NCBI RefSeq assembly: GCF_029504735.1
Contig: NZ_JAQFIP010000001.1
Location: 62,001-126,000 of the forward strand
Direction of reading: 5' to 3'
DNA: 64,000 bases
From: Ereboglobus sp. PH5-10
GTDB lineage: Bacteria; Verrucomicrobiota; Verrucomicrobiia; Opitutales; Opitutaceae
Shown here: piece after piece, positions 1 to 9,949 of the stretch
How the letters are laid out: each line of letters starts with the position of its first letter
How positions within the stretch are numbered: the first letter of the stretch is position 1
Made by a program: the position numbers and the translations under genes
The notes under the pieces: model-generated
What the model was told of the DNA's origin: nothing
Seen by the model: only the letters and a program-made list of their open reading frames with translations
The model's database searches: none

Positions 1-764
1 CCGTCGATGATCTCCCATTTCATGTCGTAACCGGCGGCGCGCGTGGCGAGTTCGCCGGCGGAGGAGCGCGCCTGCGAGGTGCCCATCGAGTAGCCGTTGT
101 TTTCAATGACAAAAACGACCGGCAGGCTCCAGAGCGAGGCGAGGTTGTAGGCTTCGTGGACGGCGCCCTGGTTCACCGCGCCGTCGCCCATGAACGCCAT
201 CGCGGCGCCCTTGAGCCCCTTGTATTTGAGCGCGTAGGCGAGGCCGGCGCCGAGCGGAACCTGGCCGCCGACGATGCCGTGGCCGCCCCAGAAATTGCGC
301 GCCGGATCGAAGTAGTGCATCGAGCCGCCCTTCCCTTTCGAGCAGCCGGTGACCTTGCCGTAGAGCTCGGCCATGAGCGCCTTCGTGTCCATGCCGACGG
401 CGATGGCGTGGCCGTGGTCGCGGTAGGCGGTGATCACGTGGTCGTCCTTGCCCATGAGCGAACAGCAACCGACCGCGACCGCCTCCTGCCCGATGTAGAG
501 GTGGAGAAACCCGCCGATTTTTTTCGCCTGATACGCGCGAAGCGAACGCTCCTCGAAGCGGCGGATGCGGACGAGTTTGCGGTAAAGCTCAACCTTCTCG
601 TCGGCGGAAAGCGCGGTGTTGACGGGCGAGGAGTGCGAGGGATTGGGGCCGGACGCTGCGGGTTTTGGCGCGGCGGCGGGGGCCGCGTTTGCTCCGCCCG
701 TCTTGGCGGCGGACGTCGTCTTTTTCGCGGCGGCGGCTGTTTTGTCGGTGGATTTTTTGCTCAC
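1..764 (-). CDS. pdhA: Pyruvate dehydrogenase E1 component, alpha subunit (3' end outside window)
   Basis: Thiamine-diphosphate-dependent E1 alpha subunit, which decarboxylates pyruvate and passes the acetyl group to the E2 lipoyl domain. About 254 codons are visible before the window edge. The first ~45 residues are Lys/Ala/Pro-rich and unlike the usual E1 alpha start; the family core begins near LSADEKVELYRKLV. Clear family segments follow: LHLYIGQEAVAVG, ITAYRDHGHA, KGKGGSMHYF, WGGHGIVGGQVPLGAG, then the TPP/Mg motif GDGAVNQGAVHEAYNLA and IENNGYSMGTS. I chose the GTG at 762-764 because it opens the continuous frame just before the Lys/Ala-rich leader; a later start beyond the leader cannot be excluded. 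E1 beta and E2 would be expected downstream, to the left of the window. Confidence 0.93.
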   Translation of the reverse strand, partial: MSKKSTDKTAAAAKKTTSAAKTGGANAAPAAAPKPAASGPNPSHSSPVNTALSADEKVELYRKLVRIRRFEERSLRAYQAKKIGGFLHLYIGQEAVAVGCCSLMGKDDHVITAYRDHGHAIAVGMDTKALMAELYGKVTGCSKGKGGSMHYFDPARNFWGGHGIVGGQVPLGAGLAYALKYKGLKGAAMAFMGDGAVNQGAVHEAYNLASLWSLPVVFVIENNGYSMGTSQARSSAGELATRAAGYDMKWEIID

Positions 765-947
765 GGTAATAAGTGCGAATGACTCTTGGGTGCGGACTCT
801 GTTGCTCAAGGAAAATATCCACGGCGGATATGCCCGATGCACCCAACATGCATTTCAAACGACTTTTGTCAAAAGCTGGAGATCACCGCAAAACCACGCC
901 GTCACTCCCGCCGGACAATATAACCTATCAGCACCAAAATCCATCAC

Positions 948-973
948 GCCCCGTGCGGGTCAACACACGGGGC
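948..973 (-). terminator. Hairpin after the secreted unknown protein
   Basis: GCCCCGTG (948-955) and CACGGGGC (966-973) form a perfect 8-bp stem with a 10-nt loop, just past the stop of the minus-strand gene at 981. The following T-run is weak, so this is a possible rather than typical intrinsic terminator. Confidence 0.45.
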
Positions 974-980
974 ACATGAT

Positions 981-1871
981 TCAATTGCCACTCGTCACAG
1001 CATTGTGCGGATAGTCGTCGCCCAAGGATTCCAGGGGCATTTTCATCCATTTGCCGCGGACTTTCACCACGACTGCGCCGATGTCGGTGTCGTAGAAGAT
1101 TGAGCCGTCGGGAGCCTTTTTGATGGCCTCTTTTTTCACCCACTTTAGCTCCTCCTTGTAGGCCTCGCCGCTGCGCGCGTGCCTGTAATCCGCGTCGTTT
1201 TCATAGTCGGCGCGCGAATGGGTTTTGTTGAACTCCTCGGCGATGGCGGCGCGCTCGGCCTTGGTGGGAAAGGTGTCGCGCAAATCACCAGTCCCGATGC
1301 TGGCGAGGCTAAACAGGTTTTGCATCTCCACGTTTCCATAAAAAATCGCCCGGTCGCGGCCAAAAAGAAAACTGTGATAGGGCACGTCGGAACCGATCCT
1401 GAACCAGTTGTAGGCCTTGAGCCCCTGCCCGTAGCCGGCGGCGTAATAATACATTTCGGCGACCGGCAGCCCCTCCTCGATGTGCTTGTTCAGGATCATC
1501 GTTATGCGCGAGCGGCAGTCCTTGGCGTAGCCCTCGAAGACGTGCAGTCCCCAGCGCTTTTTGAAGGTGTTTTCGCCGCGCACGACGAGTGTCGAATCGG
1601 TCGAGATTGTTGCGTTGAACATGAACGGCAGCGGCACTTTGCCCGACTTCATGCCGTAGGCGATGGCCCTGTCCTTCCAGCCCTCCCAGTTCGGGTTTAT
1701 AAAGGAATCAAATGTCATGGGCGCCAGCGCGGGGGCGCGGATTTCACCGCGATTGCCTTCGGTCGCCGACGATTCGGTTTGCGCGGTCACGCCAACGGAA
1801 TCGCCCCTGGCGACAAACGACAAACATGAGAACGCCGCGACAAGGGCGATTAGGGTAATATTCTTTTTCAT
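981..1871 (-). CDS. Secreted protein of unknown function
   Basis: A 296-residue protein that I do not recognise. It starts MKKNITLIALVAAFSCLSF followed by VARG, a convincing Sec signal peptide, so I place the start at 1871; the frame stays open 22 codons further upstream, but that would bury the signal peptide. The mature part is soluble-looking and rich in aromatic residues, with stretches such as FINPNWEGWKDRAIAYG, EMYYYAAGYGQGLKAYNWF and, near the C-terminus, GSIFYDTDIGAVVVKVRGKW. No Cys lipobox and no further membrane segment are visible. It stands alone between pdhA and a dehydrogenase gene on the same strand. It is probably periplasmic or exported; no function is assigned. Confidence 0.8.
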   Translation of the reverse strand: MKKNITLIALVAAFSCLSFVARGDSVGVTAQTESSATEGNRGEIRAPALAPMTFDSFINPNWEGWKDRAIAYGMKSGKVPLPFMFNATISTDSTLVVRGENTFKKRWGLHVFEGYAKDCRSRITMILNKHIEEGLPVAEMYYYAAGYGQGLKAYNWFRIGSDVPYHSFLFGRDRAIFYGNVEMQNLFSLASIGTGDLRDTFPTKAERAAIAEEFNKTHSRADYENDADYRHARSGEAYKEELKWVKKEAIKKAPDGSIFYDTDIGAVVVKVRGKWMKMPLESLGDDYPHNAVTSGN

Positions 1872-2010
1872 ATGGTGTTTTATGGGCTGTTTTTGCAAAG
1901 GGTGGCACAGGCATTCATTCCTGTTTGCGTGAAGCAAAACCCATTATTCACGGCACACGCAAGATTCTCCGCGCCACTTTCTTCAAGTGCCGCCCTGTTT
2001 TTTTATTCAC

Positions 2011-3012
2011 CTATACAATGCGGTCGATCATGCCCCCGCCCTTTTGGCGTGTCCACGCGGCAAGATTTTCCAGAAAGTGACGCACGATGGCGGCGTCCTG
2101 GTCGCGGCGTCCTCCGGCGGTGTGCGGGGTGATGTAACAATTGCGCGCCGTCCAAAGCGGATCGGCGGGCGGCAGCGGCTCGGTCTCGAAAACGTCGAGG
2201 TAGGCGGCGGCAAGCCTGCCCGATTCGAGCGCCTCGACGAGCGCGCGGTGATCGACCGTCGTGCCGCGCCCGATGTTATAAAACTTGGCGCCGGGTTTGC
2301 AGCAGGAGAGTCGGCGGGCGTTGACGTAGTTGCGCGTGGTTTCGTTGTCGGAGAGAAGATTCACGATGTGATCGGCCCCGGCGAGCGCGGCGCTGACGCG
2401 ATCCTCGGGAATGATGTGCACGCCGGGCTCGCTGATGGCGCGACGGCGGACGGCGACGATCCGCATGCCGAAGGGCGCGAGCAACTCCGTGAGGCGGCGC
2501 GCGATCGTTCCGTAACCGAGCATGAACACGGTCTCGCCGTTGAGGAGGCGCGAATCATAACGACGCTCGGAATAGTGCCACGACTGGTCGGTCAACTGGT
2601 CGCGATGCGAAGGGAGCAACTGGCGCGCAAACGCGAGCATCATGGCGAGCACATGCTGCGCGCACGGCTCGGCAAAAACTTGCGACGCGTTTGTGAACGC
2701 GCCGGCGCGGGCGCGGATCGCGTCTTGAAAATCCTCGCGGTCGTAACGCGTGTAGCCGGCCGTGGTGACCTCGATCCAGCGCAGCGCGGGCAGCGACATG
2801 CACTGCGCCACATCCGGCTGGCCGAGCGCGATGTCGGCATCGTCGAGAGCCGGGTCGGGCTTGCCGGCGTCGAGAACGGAGGCGGATGAAAATGCGGAGA
2901 ACACAAGCCGGTGCCCAAGCGCGCCCACCCCTTCCCCAAGTTGACGCGCGACATCGTCGGAAAATTTTGCGTTGCACCAGATCGTGAGCGGTTTGGGTGA
3001 TGGCGAAGACAT
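2011..3012 (-). CDS. D-isomer-specific 2-hydroxyacid dehydrogenase family protein
   Basis: A 333-residue NAD(P)-dependent oxidoreductase of the D-2-hydroxyacid dehydrogenase family, which interconverts 2-oxoacids and D-2-hydroxyacids; the substrate cannot be deduced. The Rossmann segment is near residues 155-200 (VFMLGYGTIARRLTELL); the usual second Gly of GxGxxG is replaced (GYGTIA). Catalytic elements are present: NIGRGTTVD with the Arg, the Glu in VFETEPLPP and the His in ITPHTAGG. The substrate-binding lobe shows WIEVTTAGYTRYD. It sits alone, between the secreted unknown protein and clpX, in the same orientation. Glyoxylate/hydroxypyruvate reductase or phosphoglycerate dehydrogenase-like activity are equally possible. 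Confidence 0.88.
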   Translation of the reverse strand: MSSPSPKPLTIWCNAKFSDDVARQLGEGVGALGHRLVFSAFSSASVLDAGKPDPALDDADIALGQPDVAQCMSLPALRWIEVTTAGYTRYDREDFQDAIRARAGAFTNASQVFAEPCAQHVLAMMLAFARQLLPSHRDQLTDQSWHYSERRYDSRLLNGETVFMLGYGTIARRLTELLAPFGMRIVAVRRRAISEPGVHIIPEDRVSAALAGADHIVNLLSDNETTRNYVNARRLSCCKPGAKFYNIGRGTTVDHRALVEALESGRLAAAYLDVFETEPLPPADPLWTARNCYITPHTAGGRRDQDAAIVRHFLENLAAWTRQKGGGMIDRIV

Positions 3013-3089
3013 GTGTGAATGAAGAAAAATGGTGAATGGTGAAAACGAACCCTGGAAAAATCGGCCTCAGACTCCCGGCGCCTTTTTCG

Positions 3090-4421
<1,332 letters not shown>

Positions 4422-4518
4422 GCCAGTAGAGTGCGCCGCGCGACGGTTTGTGTCGAGGGAGATCGTTTTTAGGGACGCATTCGCCGTTCCGACTTAAACT
4501 GGTTTTTCGGTGTGAAAA

Positions 4519-5745
4519 TCACTCGTAGCGCAGCGCTTCGATGGGGTCGAGCGAGGCGGCTTTCCAGGCGGGATACATGCCGAAGATCACGCCGATCAGG
4601 CCGCACACGATCATGCCGACCACCGCCCAGATGACCGGGAACACGACGTTGAAGCCAAGCAGCAATCCGCCCGCAACGCCGATCAGGTAGCCGACAATCA
4701 CGCCGATCATCGCGCCGCTGAGCGAAAGCGTCACCGACTCGATCAGGAATTGCGCGAGGATGTTTATTTTTTTCGCGCCGATGCTTTTGCGAATGCCTAT
4801 TTCCTTCGTGCGCTCGGTCACGCTCACGAGCATGATGTTCATCACGCCGATGCCGGCCGTCACGAGCGCGATGCCGCTAATCACAAACGCGCCGATCGCC
4901 ACCACGCCCGCGATTTTGTTAAAGGCGTCGATGAGCGATTCGTTGGAAAAAACTTCAAAGTCGTTCGGGTCCTCCGGCTTGAGTTGGCGCACGAGGCGCA
5001 TCACGCCGATGGCGCGGTCCTGCACGGCTTCGAGGTCCTCCTGCGAGTGCGATTGCACGTTGAGGCTGATCGAGCGCCAGGCGCGTCCGTAGACCATCAG
5101 CCAGCGCGTGATCGGCGTGATGACAAACGCGTCCTGGCTTTGGCCGAGCGAGGAGCCTTTCGCGGCGGTGACGCCGATGACCGTGTAGTTTTGGTTGCCG
5201 ATGCGCACGAGCGCGCCGACCGCGCGTTCGTTGGGGAAAAGTTTCTCGACGATTTCGCTGCCCATCACACACACGGGGCGGCCGAGCGCGACGTCCTCGG
5301 GGCTGAGGTTGCGGCCGTCGGCGATGGTGTAGTTGTAGGCGGTCAGGTAGTTTTCGTCGGTGCCGATGAGGCGGAGGCTGGGGTTGGTTTTGCGGTCCTT
5401 GTATTTGGCAACGAGGCCGCCGCGCGCGAGGCGCATGCTCACCCTGGCCTCGTCGCCCATGGCGTTCTTGAAGCGGTCGGCCATGGGATAGGTGATGTCG
5501 CGGCGGTTGCGAAATTGCCGCCAGCCGTCGCCAAAGGAGATCGCGGGATATTTCTGGATTTGAAAGCTGTTGGAGCCGAGCTGGCTGAGGCCGGATTCGA
5601 TTTCGTTGCGCACGCCGTCCATGATTGTCATCGCGCCGATGATCGAGAACACGCCGATGGCCATTGCGAAAATGGTGAGGCCGCTGCGGACTTTGTTGGC
5701 GCGCAGCGAGGAGAAGGCGAGGCGGAGTATTTCGACGAGGATCAT
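4519..5745 (-). CDS. MacB-type ABC transporter permease (second of tandem pair)
   Basis: A 408-residue FtsX/MacB-fold permease: one N-terminal membrane helix (about residues 17-42), a large periplasmic MacB core domain, and three C-terminal helices preceded by the conserved NIMLVSVTERTKEIGIRKSIG segment. It ends DPIEALRYE, the typical family C-terminus. The start at 5745 overlaps the stop of the upstream permease (ATGA, 5742-5745), indicating translational coupling. With the adjacent second permease, ATPase and periplasmic adaptor it forms a tripartite efflux or mechanotransmission pump of the MacAB class. Its substrate (macrolide, peptide or lipid) cannot be inferred. The gene lacks a fused ATPase domain; the ATPase is encoded separately at 7481-8239. 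Confidence 0.92.
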   Translation of the reverse strand: MILVEILRLAFSSLRANKVRSGLTIFAMAIGVFSIIGAMTIMDGVRNEIESGLSQLGSNSFQIQKYPAISFGDGWRQFRNRRDITYPMADRFKNAMGDEARVSMRLARGGLVAKYKDRKTNPSLRLIGTDENYLTAYNYTIADGRNLSPEDVALGRPVCVMGSEIVEKLFPNERAVGALVRIGNQNYTVIGVTAAKGSSLGQSQDAFVITPITRWLMVYGRAWRSISLNVQSHSQEDLEAVQDRAIGVMRLVRQLKPEDPNDFEVFSNESLIDAFNKIAGVVAIGAFVISGIALVTAGIGVMNIMLVSVTERTKEIGIRKSIGAKKINILAQFLIESVTLSLSGAMIGVIVGYLIGVAGGLLLGFNVVFPVIWAVVGMIVCGLIGVIFGMYPAWKAASLDPIEALRYE

Positions 5746-6989
5746 TCGTAACGGAGGGCGACAACGGGGTCGAGTTTGCTGGCGCCGAGCGCCGGGATGA
5801 ATCCGCTCAGGACGCCGACGGCGAGCGAGAGGCCGAAGCCGATGAACAGGAGCGTCAGGGAAAACACGGGCGGGAACGCGGGGAACATGATGGCGATGGC
5901 CTTGCAAATGCTCCACGCGATGGTGAGGCCGATGATGCCGCCGATGACGCTGATGCTCACGGCCTCGATCAGGAATTGCATGAGGATGGTGCCGCGGCGC
6001 GCGCCGAGGGCCTTGCGCGTGCCGATTTCTTTCGTGCGTTCTTTCACGCTGACAAAGGTGATGTTCGCGATGCCGATGGCGCCGACAAAGAGCGAGAGTC
6101 CCGTGATAAAGAGGCCGGCCAGGGTGATGCTGCGCATCATGGGGTCGAGTTGTTCGCGGATTACTTTTTGCTCGTTGATGTCGAAATTGTCCTTCGCCTC
6201 GGGCGGGAGCTGGCGGATGCGGCGCATGAGGCCGCGCAATTCCTCGCGCGCGTCGTCCATGCGGGTTTGGTCCACTTGCACGCGGATTTCGACATTGTTG
6301 CCGATCCAGAAGTTGCGGCGAAAGGCGTTGATGGGCATGAGGACCATCGAGTCGAAACTGAACAGTCCGAGAAAGCTGCCCTGCCGCTCGGCGACGCCGA
6401 TGACGGTGTATTGCTGGCTGCGGATGCGCAGTGTCTGGCCGACCGGGCTGCCGTTGGGGAAGAGCGCGTCGGCGACGTCGAAGCCGATGACGACGACGTT
6501 GCGCCCGCCGCGCGATTCGACTTCGTTGAAGAAGCGGCCTTCCTTCATGTCGGTGCGCACGATGCGCGCGTAATCGGAGACGGTGCCGAGCGTGTAGATG
6601 CCGGTCACCCGGTAGTCGCCGCGGATCACGGTGCTGTTGGCGCTGGCCACGGGCACGGCGAGTTTGATCGGGGCGTCGTGTTGCACGGAGATCCAGTCGT
6701 TGATGCGCTGGGCGTGCTCGACGCGGAGGCGCGGGCGGTTGCGGTAGCTCCACCAGTCGTCCACGTCGCGCCACGGCCATTTGGTGATGTAGAGCACGTC
6801 GTCGCCGAAGCCGGAGAGGGAGCTTTCGACTTTCGCGCCGATGCCGTTGATGGCGGTTCCCATGAGCGTGACCGAGACGATGCCGATGATGACGCCGAGC
6901 GCGGTGAGCAGCGAACGCATTTTGTTCGCGCGAATCTGCGCCGCCGCGATGCGGAGCGATTCGGTGAGTTCGTGGAAAAAACGGCGCAT
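5742..6989 (-). CDS. MacB-type ABC transporter permease (first of tandem pair)
   Basis: A 415-residue paralogue of the next gene, with the same layout: N-terminal helix (residues about 20-45, LLTALGVIIGIVSVTLMG), periplasmic core domain, then three C-terminal helices after NITFVSVKERTKEIGTRKALG. It ends DPVVALRYE. The two permeases probably form a heterodimer, since both keep full-length domains and are translationally coupled. Its start at 6989 lies only about 12 bases from the left end of the repeat-bounded four-helix-bundle cassette (7001-7470), so any native ribosome-binding site would have been replaced by repeat sequence; none is evident. The ATPase gene lies on the far side of the cassette. 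Confidence 0.92.
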   Translation of the reverse strand: MRRFFHELTESLRIAAAQIRANKMRSLLTALGVIIGIVSVTLMGTAINGIGAKVESSLSGFGDDVLYITKWPWRDVDDWWSYRNRPRLRVEHAQRINDWISVQHDAPIKLAVPVASANSTVIRGDYRVTGIYTLGTVSDYARIVRTDMKEGRFFNEVESRGGRNVVVIGFDVADALFPNGSPVGQTLRIRSQQYTVIGVAERQGSFLGLFSFDSMVLMPINAFRRNFWIGNNVEIRVQVDQTRMDDAREELRGLMRRIRQLPPEAKDNFDINEQKVIREQLDPMMRSITLAGLFITGLSLFVGAIGIANITFVSVKERTKEIGTRKALGARRGTILMQFLIEAVSISVIGGIIGLTIAWSICKAIAIMFPAFPPVFSLTLLFIGFGLSLAVGVLSGFIPALGASKLDPVVALRYE

Positions 6990-7000
6990 GGCGCTTTGAA

Positions 7001-7470
7001 TTTTCGATTTTCGATTCTCGATTTTCGATTGGGCGCTACCGCGCCGATTTTGGCTTTCGGAGGAGTGTTTTGCGCGATGCGACCATAATGGCGACGAGTT
7101 CGCCGGCTTCTTTTTGCAACGGAGCTAGTTTTTTTGAGGGCATGACTCCGTGTTCGGCGGTGATTTCCAACCAGAATCCCGACTCATCGGCCTCTTCCTC
7201 GACGACGGAAAGTTTAGAAATCATTTCGGCGGACGATCGGGAACGGCAAACAGCCCGATAATTTGCGCCAACCGATGTGCCGGATCGCCCGAGTTGGTTT
7301 GCGATCACACGTCCCGAGTGCGTGTTTGGAAGTGAGTCCACTACTTTCAAAACCCGAAGCGCGAATTTTTTGGTGCGTTGTTTGAGTTCGTTTTCAGTCA
7401 TGATGTTTTTTGGGGTTAATATTCAAATATGGCGCGGTAGCGCCCAATCGAAAATCGAGAATCGAAAATT
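7001..7470 (-). mobile_element. Candidate cassette: four-helix-bundle gene between 39-bp inverted repeats
   Basis: Positions 7007-7045 and 7431-7469 are perfect 39-bp inverted repeats. Each arm has a GC-rich mini-palindrome (GGCGC-GGTA-GCGCC) next to a simple tail built of CGATTTTCGATT units. Between them is one short gene, whose stop codon lies inside the left arm. The block separates an ABC ATPase gene from its permease genes, so it looks inserted. There is no transposase gene. The name mobile element is an inference; the repeats and gene are directly visible. Confidence 0.55.
7036..7401 (-). CDS. Four-helix-bundle protein (23S rRNA intervening-sequence protein family)
   Basis: A 121-residue helical protein of the family first found as ORFs in 23S rRNA intervening sequences (S23/TIGR02436 type), structurally related to the Avd accessory protein of diversity-generating retroelements. 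Recognisable pieces are the first helix (FALRVLKVVDSLP), the junction QLGRSGTSVGANYRAV and the charged helix VEEEADESGFWLEI. The C-terminus is basic (RKTLLRKPKSAR) and its last codons overlap the left inverted repeat, with the stop at 7036-7038. The gene is co-oriented with the efflux operon but unrelated to it. Cellular role is unknown; possibilities include nucleic-acid binding or aiding movement of the flanking repeats. Confidence 0.88.
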   Translation of the reverse strand: MTENELKQRTKKFALRVLKVVDSLPNTHSGRVIANQLGRSGTSVGANYRAVCRSRSSAEMISKLSVVEEEADESGFWLEITAEHGVMPSKKLAPLQKEAGELVAIMVASRKTLLRKPKSAR

Positions 7471-7480
7471 AAACAGTCTG

Positions 7481-8239
7481 TCATCGGTTCATTTCATCCG
7501 TTTCAATAAGTCCGTCTCGCAACCTCACTATTCTCCGCGCGTGCCTGGCGATGTCTTCCTCGTGGGTGACCACGATGAGCGTGTTGCCTTGTTTGTAGAG
7601 GTCCTCGAAAAGGGCCATGATTTCCTCGCCGGTGCGCGAATCGAGATTTCCCGTCGGCTCGTCGGCGAGGATGATCGAGGGGGTGTTCACAAGGGCGCGC
7701 GCGATGGCAACGCGCTGGCGCTGTCCGCCGGAGAGCTCGTTGGGCTTGTGGTTCATGCGGTCGGCGAGGCCGACGTGCTCAAGCGCGGCGCGGGCGCGTT
7801 CGAGGCGGTCGTGGCGCGGCACGCCGGCGTAGATGAGCGGGAGCTCGACGTTGTGCAGCGCGGTCGAGCGGGCGAGCAGGTTGAAGGTTTGGAAGACGAA
7901 GCCGATTTCCTGGTTGCGGATCGCGGCGAGCTCGTCGTCCACCATGTGGGCGACGTTTTTCCGGTTGAATTCGTAGAGTCCGGCGGTCGGCGTGTCGAGG
8001 CAGCCAAGCATGTTCATGAGCGTCGATTTTCCGCTGCCGGACGGGCCCATGATGGCGAGGTATTCGTTGCGATGGATTTTGAGGGCGACGCCGCGCAGCG
8101 CGTGGATCGTCTCGGTGCCCATGTGGTAGAGTTTCGTGACGCCTTCGATTTCGATGACGAGCGAGCCGGGCGGACGGTATTCGCGCGCGGGGGGGATTGG
8201 CGTGGCGGCGTTGGGAGATTCGTGGGGGGCGAAGGTCAT
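7481..8239 (-). CDS. MacB/LolD-type ABC transporter ATP-binding protein
   Basis: A 252-residue ATPase that powers the two adjacent permeases. Walker A is GPSGSGKS, the Q-loop lies in [10 protein letters not shown], the signature is LSGGQRQR, Walker B is [13 protein letters not shown] and the H-loop is VVTHEED. An N-terminal stretch of ~28 residues (rich in Pro/Ala) precedes the conserved [13 protein letters not shown] start at 8239; the frame is open farther upstream, but that part would be translated from the CGATTTTCGATT repeat and reads SQSKIV and NRKSKIF, typical of repeat-derived peptide. The gene lies between two repeat blocks, one before its start and one after its stop. Confidence 0.94.
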   Translation of the reverse strand: MTFAPHESPNAATPIPPAREYRPPGSLVIEIEGVTKLYHMGTETIHALRGVALKIHRNEYLAIMGPSGSGKSTLMNMLGCLDTPTAGLYEFNRKNVAHMVDDELAAIRNQEIGFVFQTFNLLARSTALHNVELPLIYAGVPRHDRLERARAALEHVGLADRMNHKPNELSGGQRQRVAIARALVNTPSIILADEPTGNLDSRTGEEIMALFEDLYKQGNTLIVVTHEEDIARHARRIVRLRDGLIETDEMNR

Positions 8240-8245
8240 TGGGAA

Positions 8246-8380
8246 AATTTTCGATTTTCGATTTGGCAGACTGTCGCTGTCGCTCGAAACGATTTTCGAT
8301 TGGGAGCTGCCGCTCCGCTTTCGATTTCGGGCACGCGCGGAAGCGCGCAATCGAAAATCGAAAATCGAGAATCGAAAATA
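8246..8380. repeat. Empty inverted pair of the CGATTTTCGATT hairpin repeat
   Basis: AT-rich tails AATTTTCGATTTTCGATT at 8246-8263 and the inverted tail at 8349-8380 bracket further CGATTTTCGATT units and small hairpins (GGAGC-TGCC-GCTCC; CGCGC-GGAA-GCGCG). The arrangement matches the ends of the cassette at 7001-7470 but contains no gene. It fills the gap between the adaptor and ATPase genes and would fold in the operon mRNA. Confidence 0.7.
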
Positions 8381-8413
8381 ATAAACAGGCTCATTGTTTA
8401 AGGCGGCACCGCA

Positions 8414-9805
8414 TTACTTCTTGCCCGGCTTCCGCGCGTCCTCCACCACGTCCATGCCGTCGCGGAGGATGCGGGTGATGGCGGCGTAGCTGCCCGAGAC
8501 GATTTTGTCGCCTTCCTTCACGCCGGTTTTGATTTCCATGTGCGTGGTGTCGGCGATGCCGGTTTCGACGGGCACCATTTTAACCTTCGCGCCTTCGAGA
8601 ACAAACACGACGCGGTCGAGCGACTCGCGGTCGTTGCGCTCGGAGAGGCGCTTGTCGCGGGTGTTGACCGCGGTGGCGGCGCCCTCGCCTTTTGTCTCGG
8701 AGCTTTTCCTGGCGCGGTCGGCGGCGAGCTGGTCCATGGTTTTGCTGCCTTCGCGCGAGCGGACGGTGACGGACTGGATGGGCACGGCGACGACGTTTTC
8801 GACGGTTTGCGTCTCGACGTCGGCGTTGGCGCTCATGCCGGGGCGGATGGGGATGTCCTTGTCGAGGATGCGGATTTTCACCTGAAAGTTGGTGACTTCC
8901 TCCTGCGTGTTGCTGCCGGTGGTCTTGGCGGCGGAGCCGATTTCCTTCACGACGGCGTCGAACTTGCGACCGGGAAAGGCGTCGATGGTGACGCGGGCCT
9001 TGTCGCCAACCTTCACGTTGACGATGTCGTTTTCGTTGATGTCCACGCGCACTTCCATGTTGGTGAGGTCGGCGACGCGCATCATTTCGGTGCCGGCGAA
9101 TTGTCCCGTGCCGACGACGCGCTCGCCGACTTCCGAGGTGCGCGAGCTGATGGTGCCGTCGATGGGCGAGTAGATGGTGGTTTTGTCGAGCTGGTCCTTG
9201 GCCTGGTTGAGCAGGCCCTCGGAGCTGTTGATGGAGGCGTTGGCGGCGTCGAGGTTGGCGCGGGCGCGGTCGTGGAGGGCTTTCGTGGCGATGAAGTCGG
9301 ATTCGGAAATGAGGTTTGTTTTGTAGAGGCCCTCGGCGCGCTTGAGGTCGTCCTCGGTTTTGATGAGCTGCACTTGCGCGTCGGCGGCGGAGGCGCGCGC
9401 GGAGGCGAGCGCGGCTTCGCGTTGCTCGACTTGGAAGCGGTAGTTGTCGGCTTTTATTTGCGCGAGCAGGTCGCCTTTTTTCACATACGCGCCCTCGCGA
9501 AACGGCAGCTCAAGGATTTCGCCGGCGACTTCGGGGGAAATTTTCACCTCGGTCTCGGGCTGTATTTTTCCGGTGGCCGAGACGATTTGCGTGATTGTTT
9601 TGATGATCGCCGGCTCGACGGTCACGCGCTGCGCCTTCGGGCCGCGCTTGCCCGCGGCGACGGCGGCGATGACGAGGCCGACGACAACGAGGCCGCTGAC
9701 AAGAAGAAGCAGCCCCTTGCGCGATTTGCGGCGCGGGCGCGTTGCGCTTGGGCGGGTGACGGTCTGGTTGGGTGCGGAGGACGAGGGAGATGCGGGGGAT
9801 GACAT
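8414..9805 (-). CDS. MacA-like efflux RND/ABC periplasmic adaptor subunit
   Basis: A 463-residue membrane-fusion protein. The N-terminus is basic and Pro/Ser-rich, followed by one membrane anchor (GLLLLVSGLVVVGLVIAAVA, about residues 30-50). Then come a beta-barrel/lipoyl half (KISPEVAGEILELPFREGAYVKKGD), a long alpha-helical hairpin (about residues 120-210, heptad-like, with ASARASAADAQVQL), the second lipoyl half (IYSPIDGTISSRTSEVGERV) and a membrane-proximal C-terminal domain ending KVGDKARV to GDKIVSGSYAAITR. It links the inner-membrane ABC permeases to an outer-membrane channel, which is not encoded nearby. It is the first gene of the efflux operon; a repeat hairpin separates it from the ATPase gene. 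Confidence 0.93.
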   Translation of the reverse strand: MSSPASPSSSAPNQTVTRPSATRPRRKSRKGLLLLVSGLVVVGLVIAAVAAGKRGPKAQRVTVEPAIIKTITQIVSATGKIQPETEVKISPEVAGEILELPFREGAYVKKGDLLAQIKADNYRFQVEQREAALASARASAADAQVQLIKTEDDLKRAEGLYKTNLISESDFIATKALHDRARANLDAANASINSSEGLLNQAKDQLDKTTIYSPIDGTISSRTSEVGERVVGTGQFAGTEMMRVADLTNMEVRVDINENDIVNVKVGDKARVTIDAFPGRKFDAVVKEIGSAAKTTGSNTQEEVTNFQVKIRILDKDIPIRPGMSANADVETQTVENVVAVPIQSVTVRSREGSKTMDQLAADRARKSSETKGEGAATAVNTRDKRLSERNDRESLDRVVFVLEGAKVKMVPVETGIADTTHMEIKTGVKEGDKIVSGSYAAITRILRDGMDVVEDARKPGKK

Positions 9806-9949
9806 TGGCTTGGAACGGAAAAGGGAGTGCAGGAATGAGGGGATGAAAGAACGAGGCGTGCTTTCCAAACACCCCGGCGGCGGGAGAAGTTACAATTATT
9901 TTTTTGGCGGCGCGCGGCAGGCCGTGCACACACCGCGGAAATCGTTGCG

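Noticed and set aside
8240-8350. Longer N-terminus for the ABC ATPase
   Set aside because: The extra 37 residues would be translated from the CGATTTTCGATT repeat (SQSKIV, NRKSKIF) and do not belong to the family.
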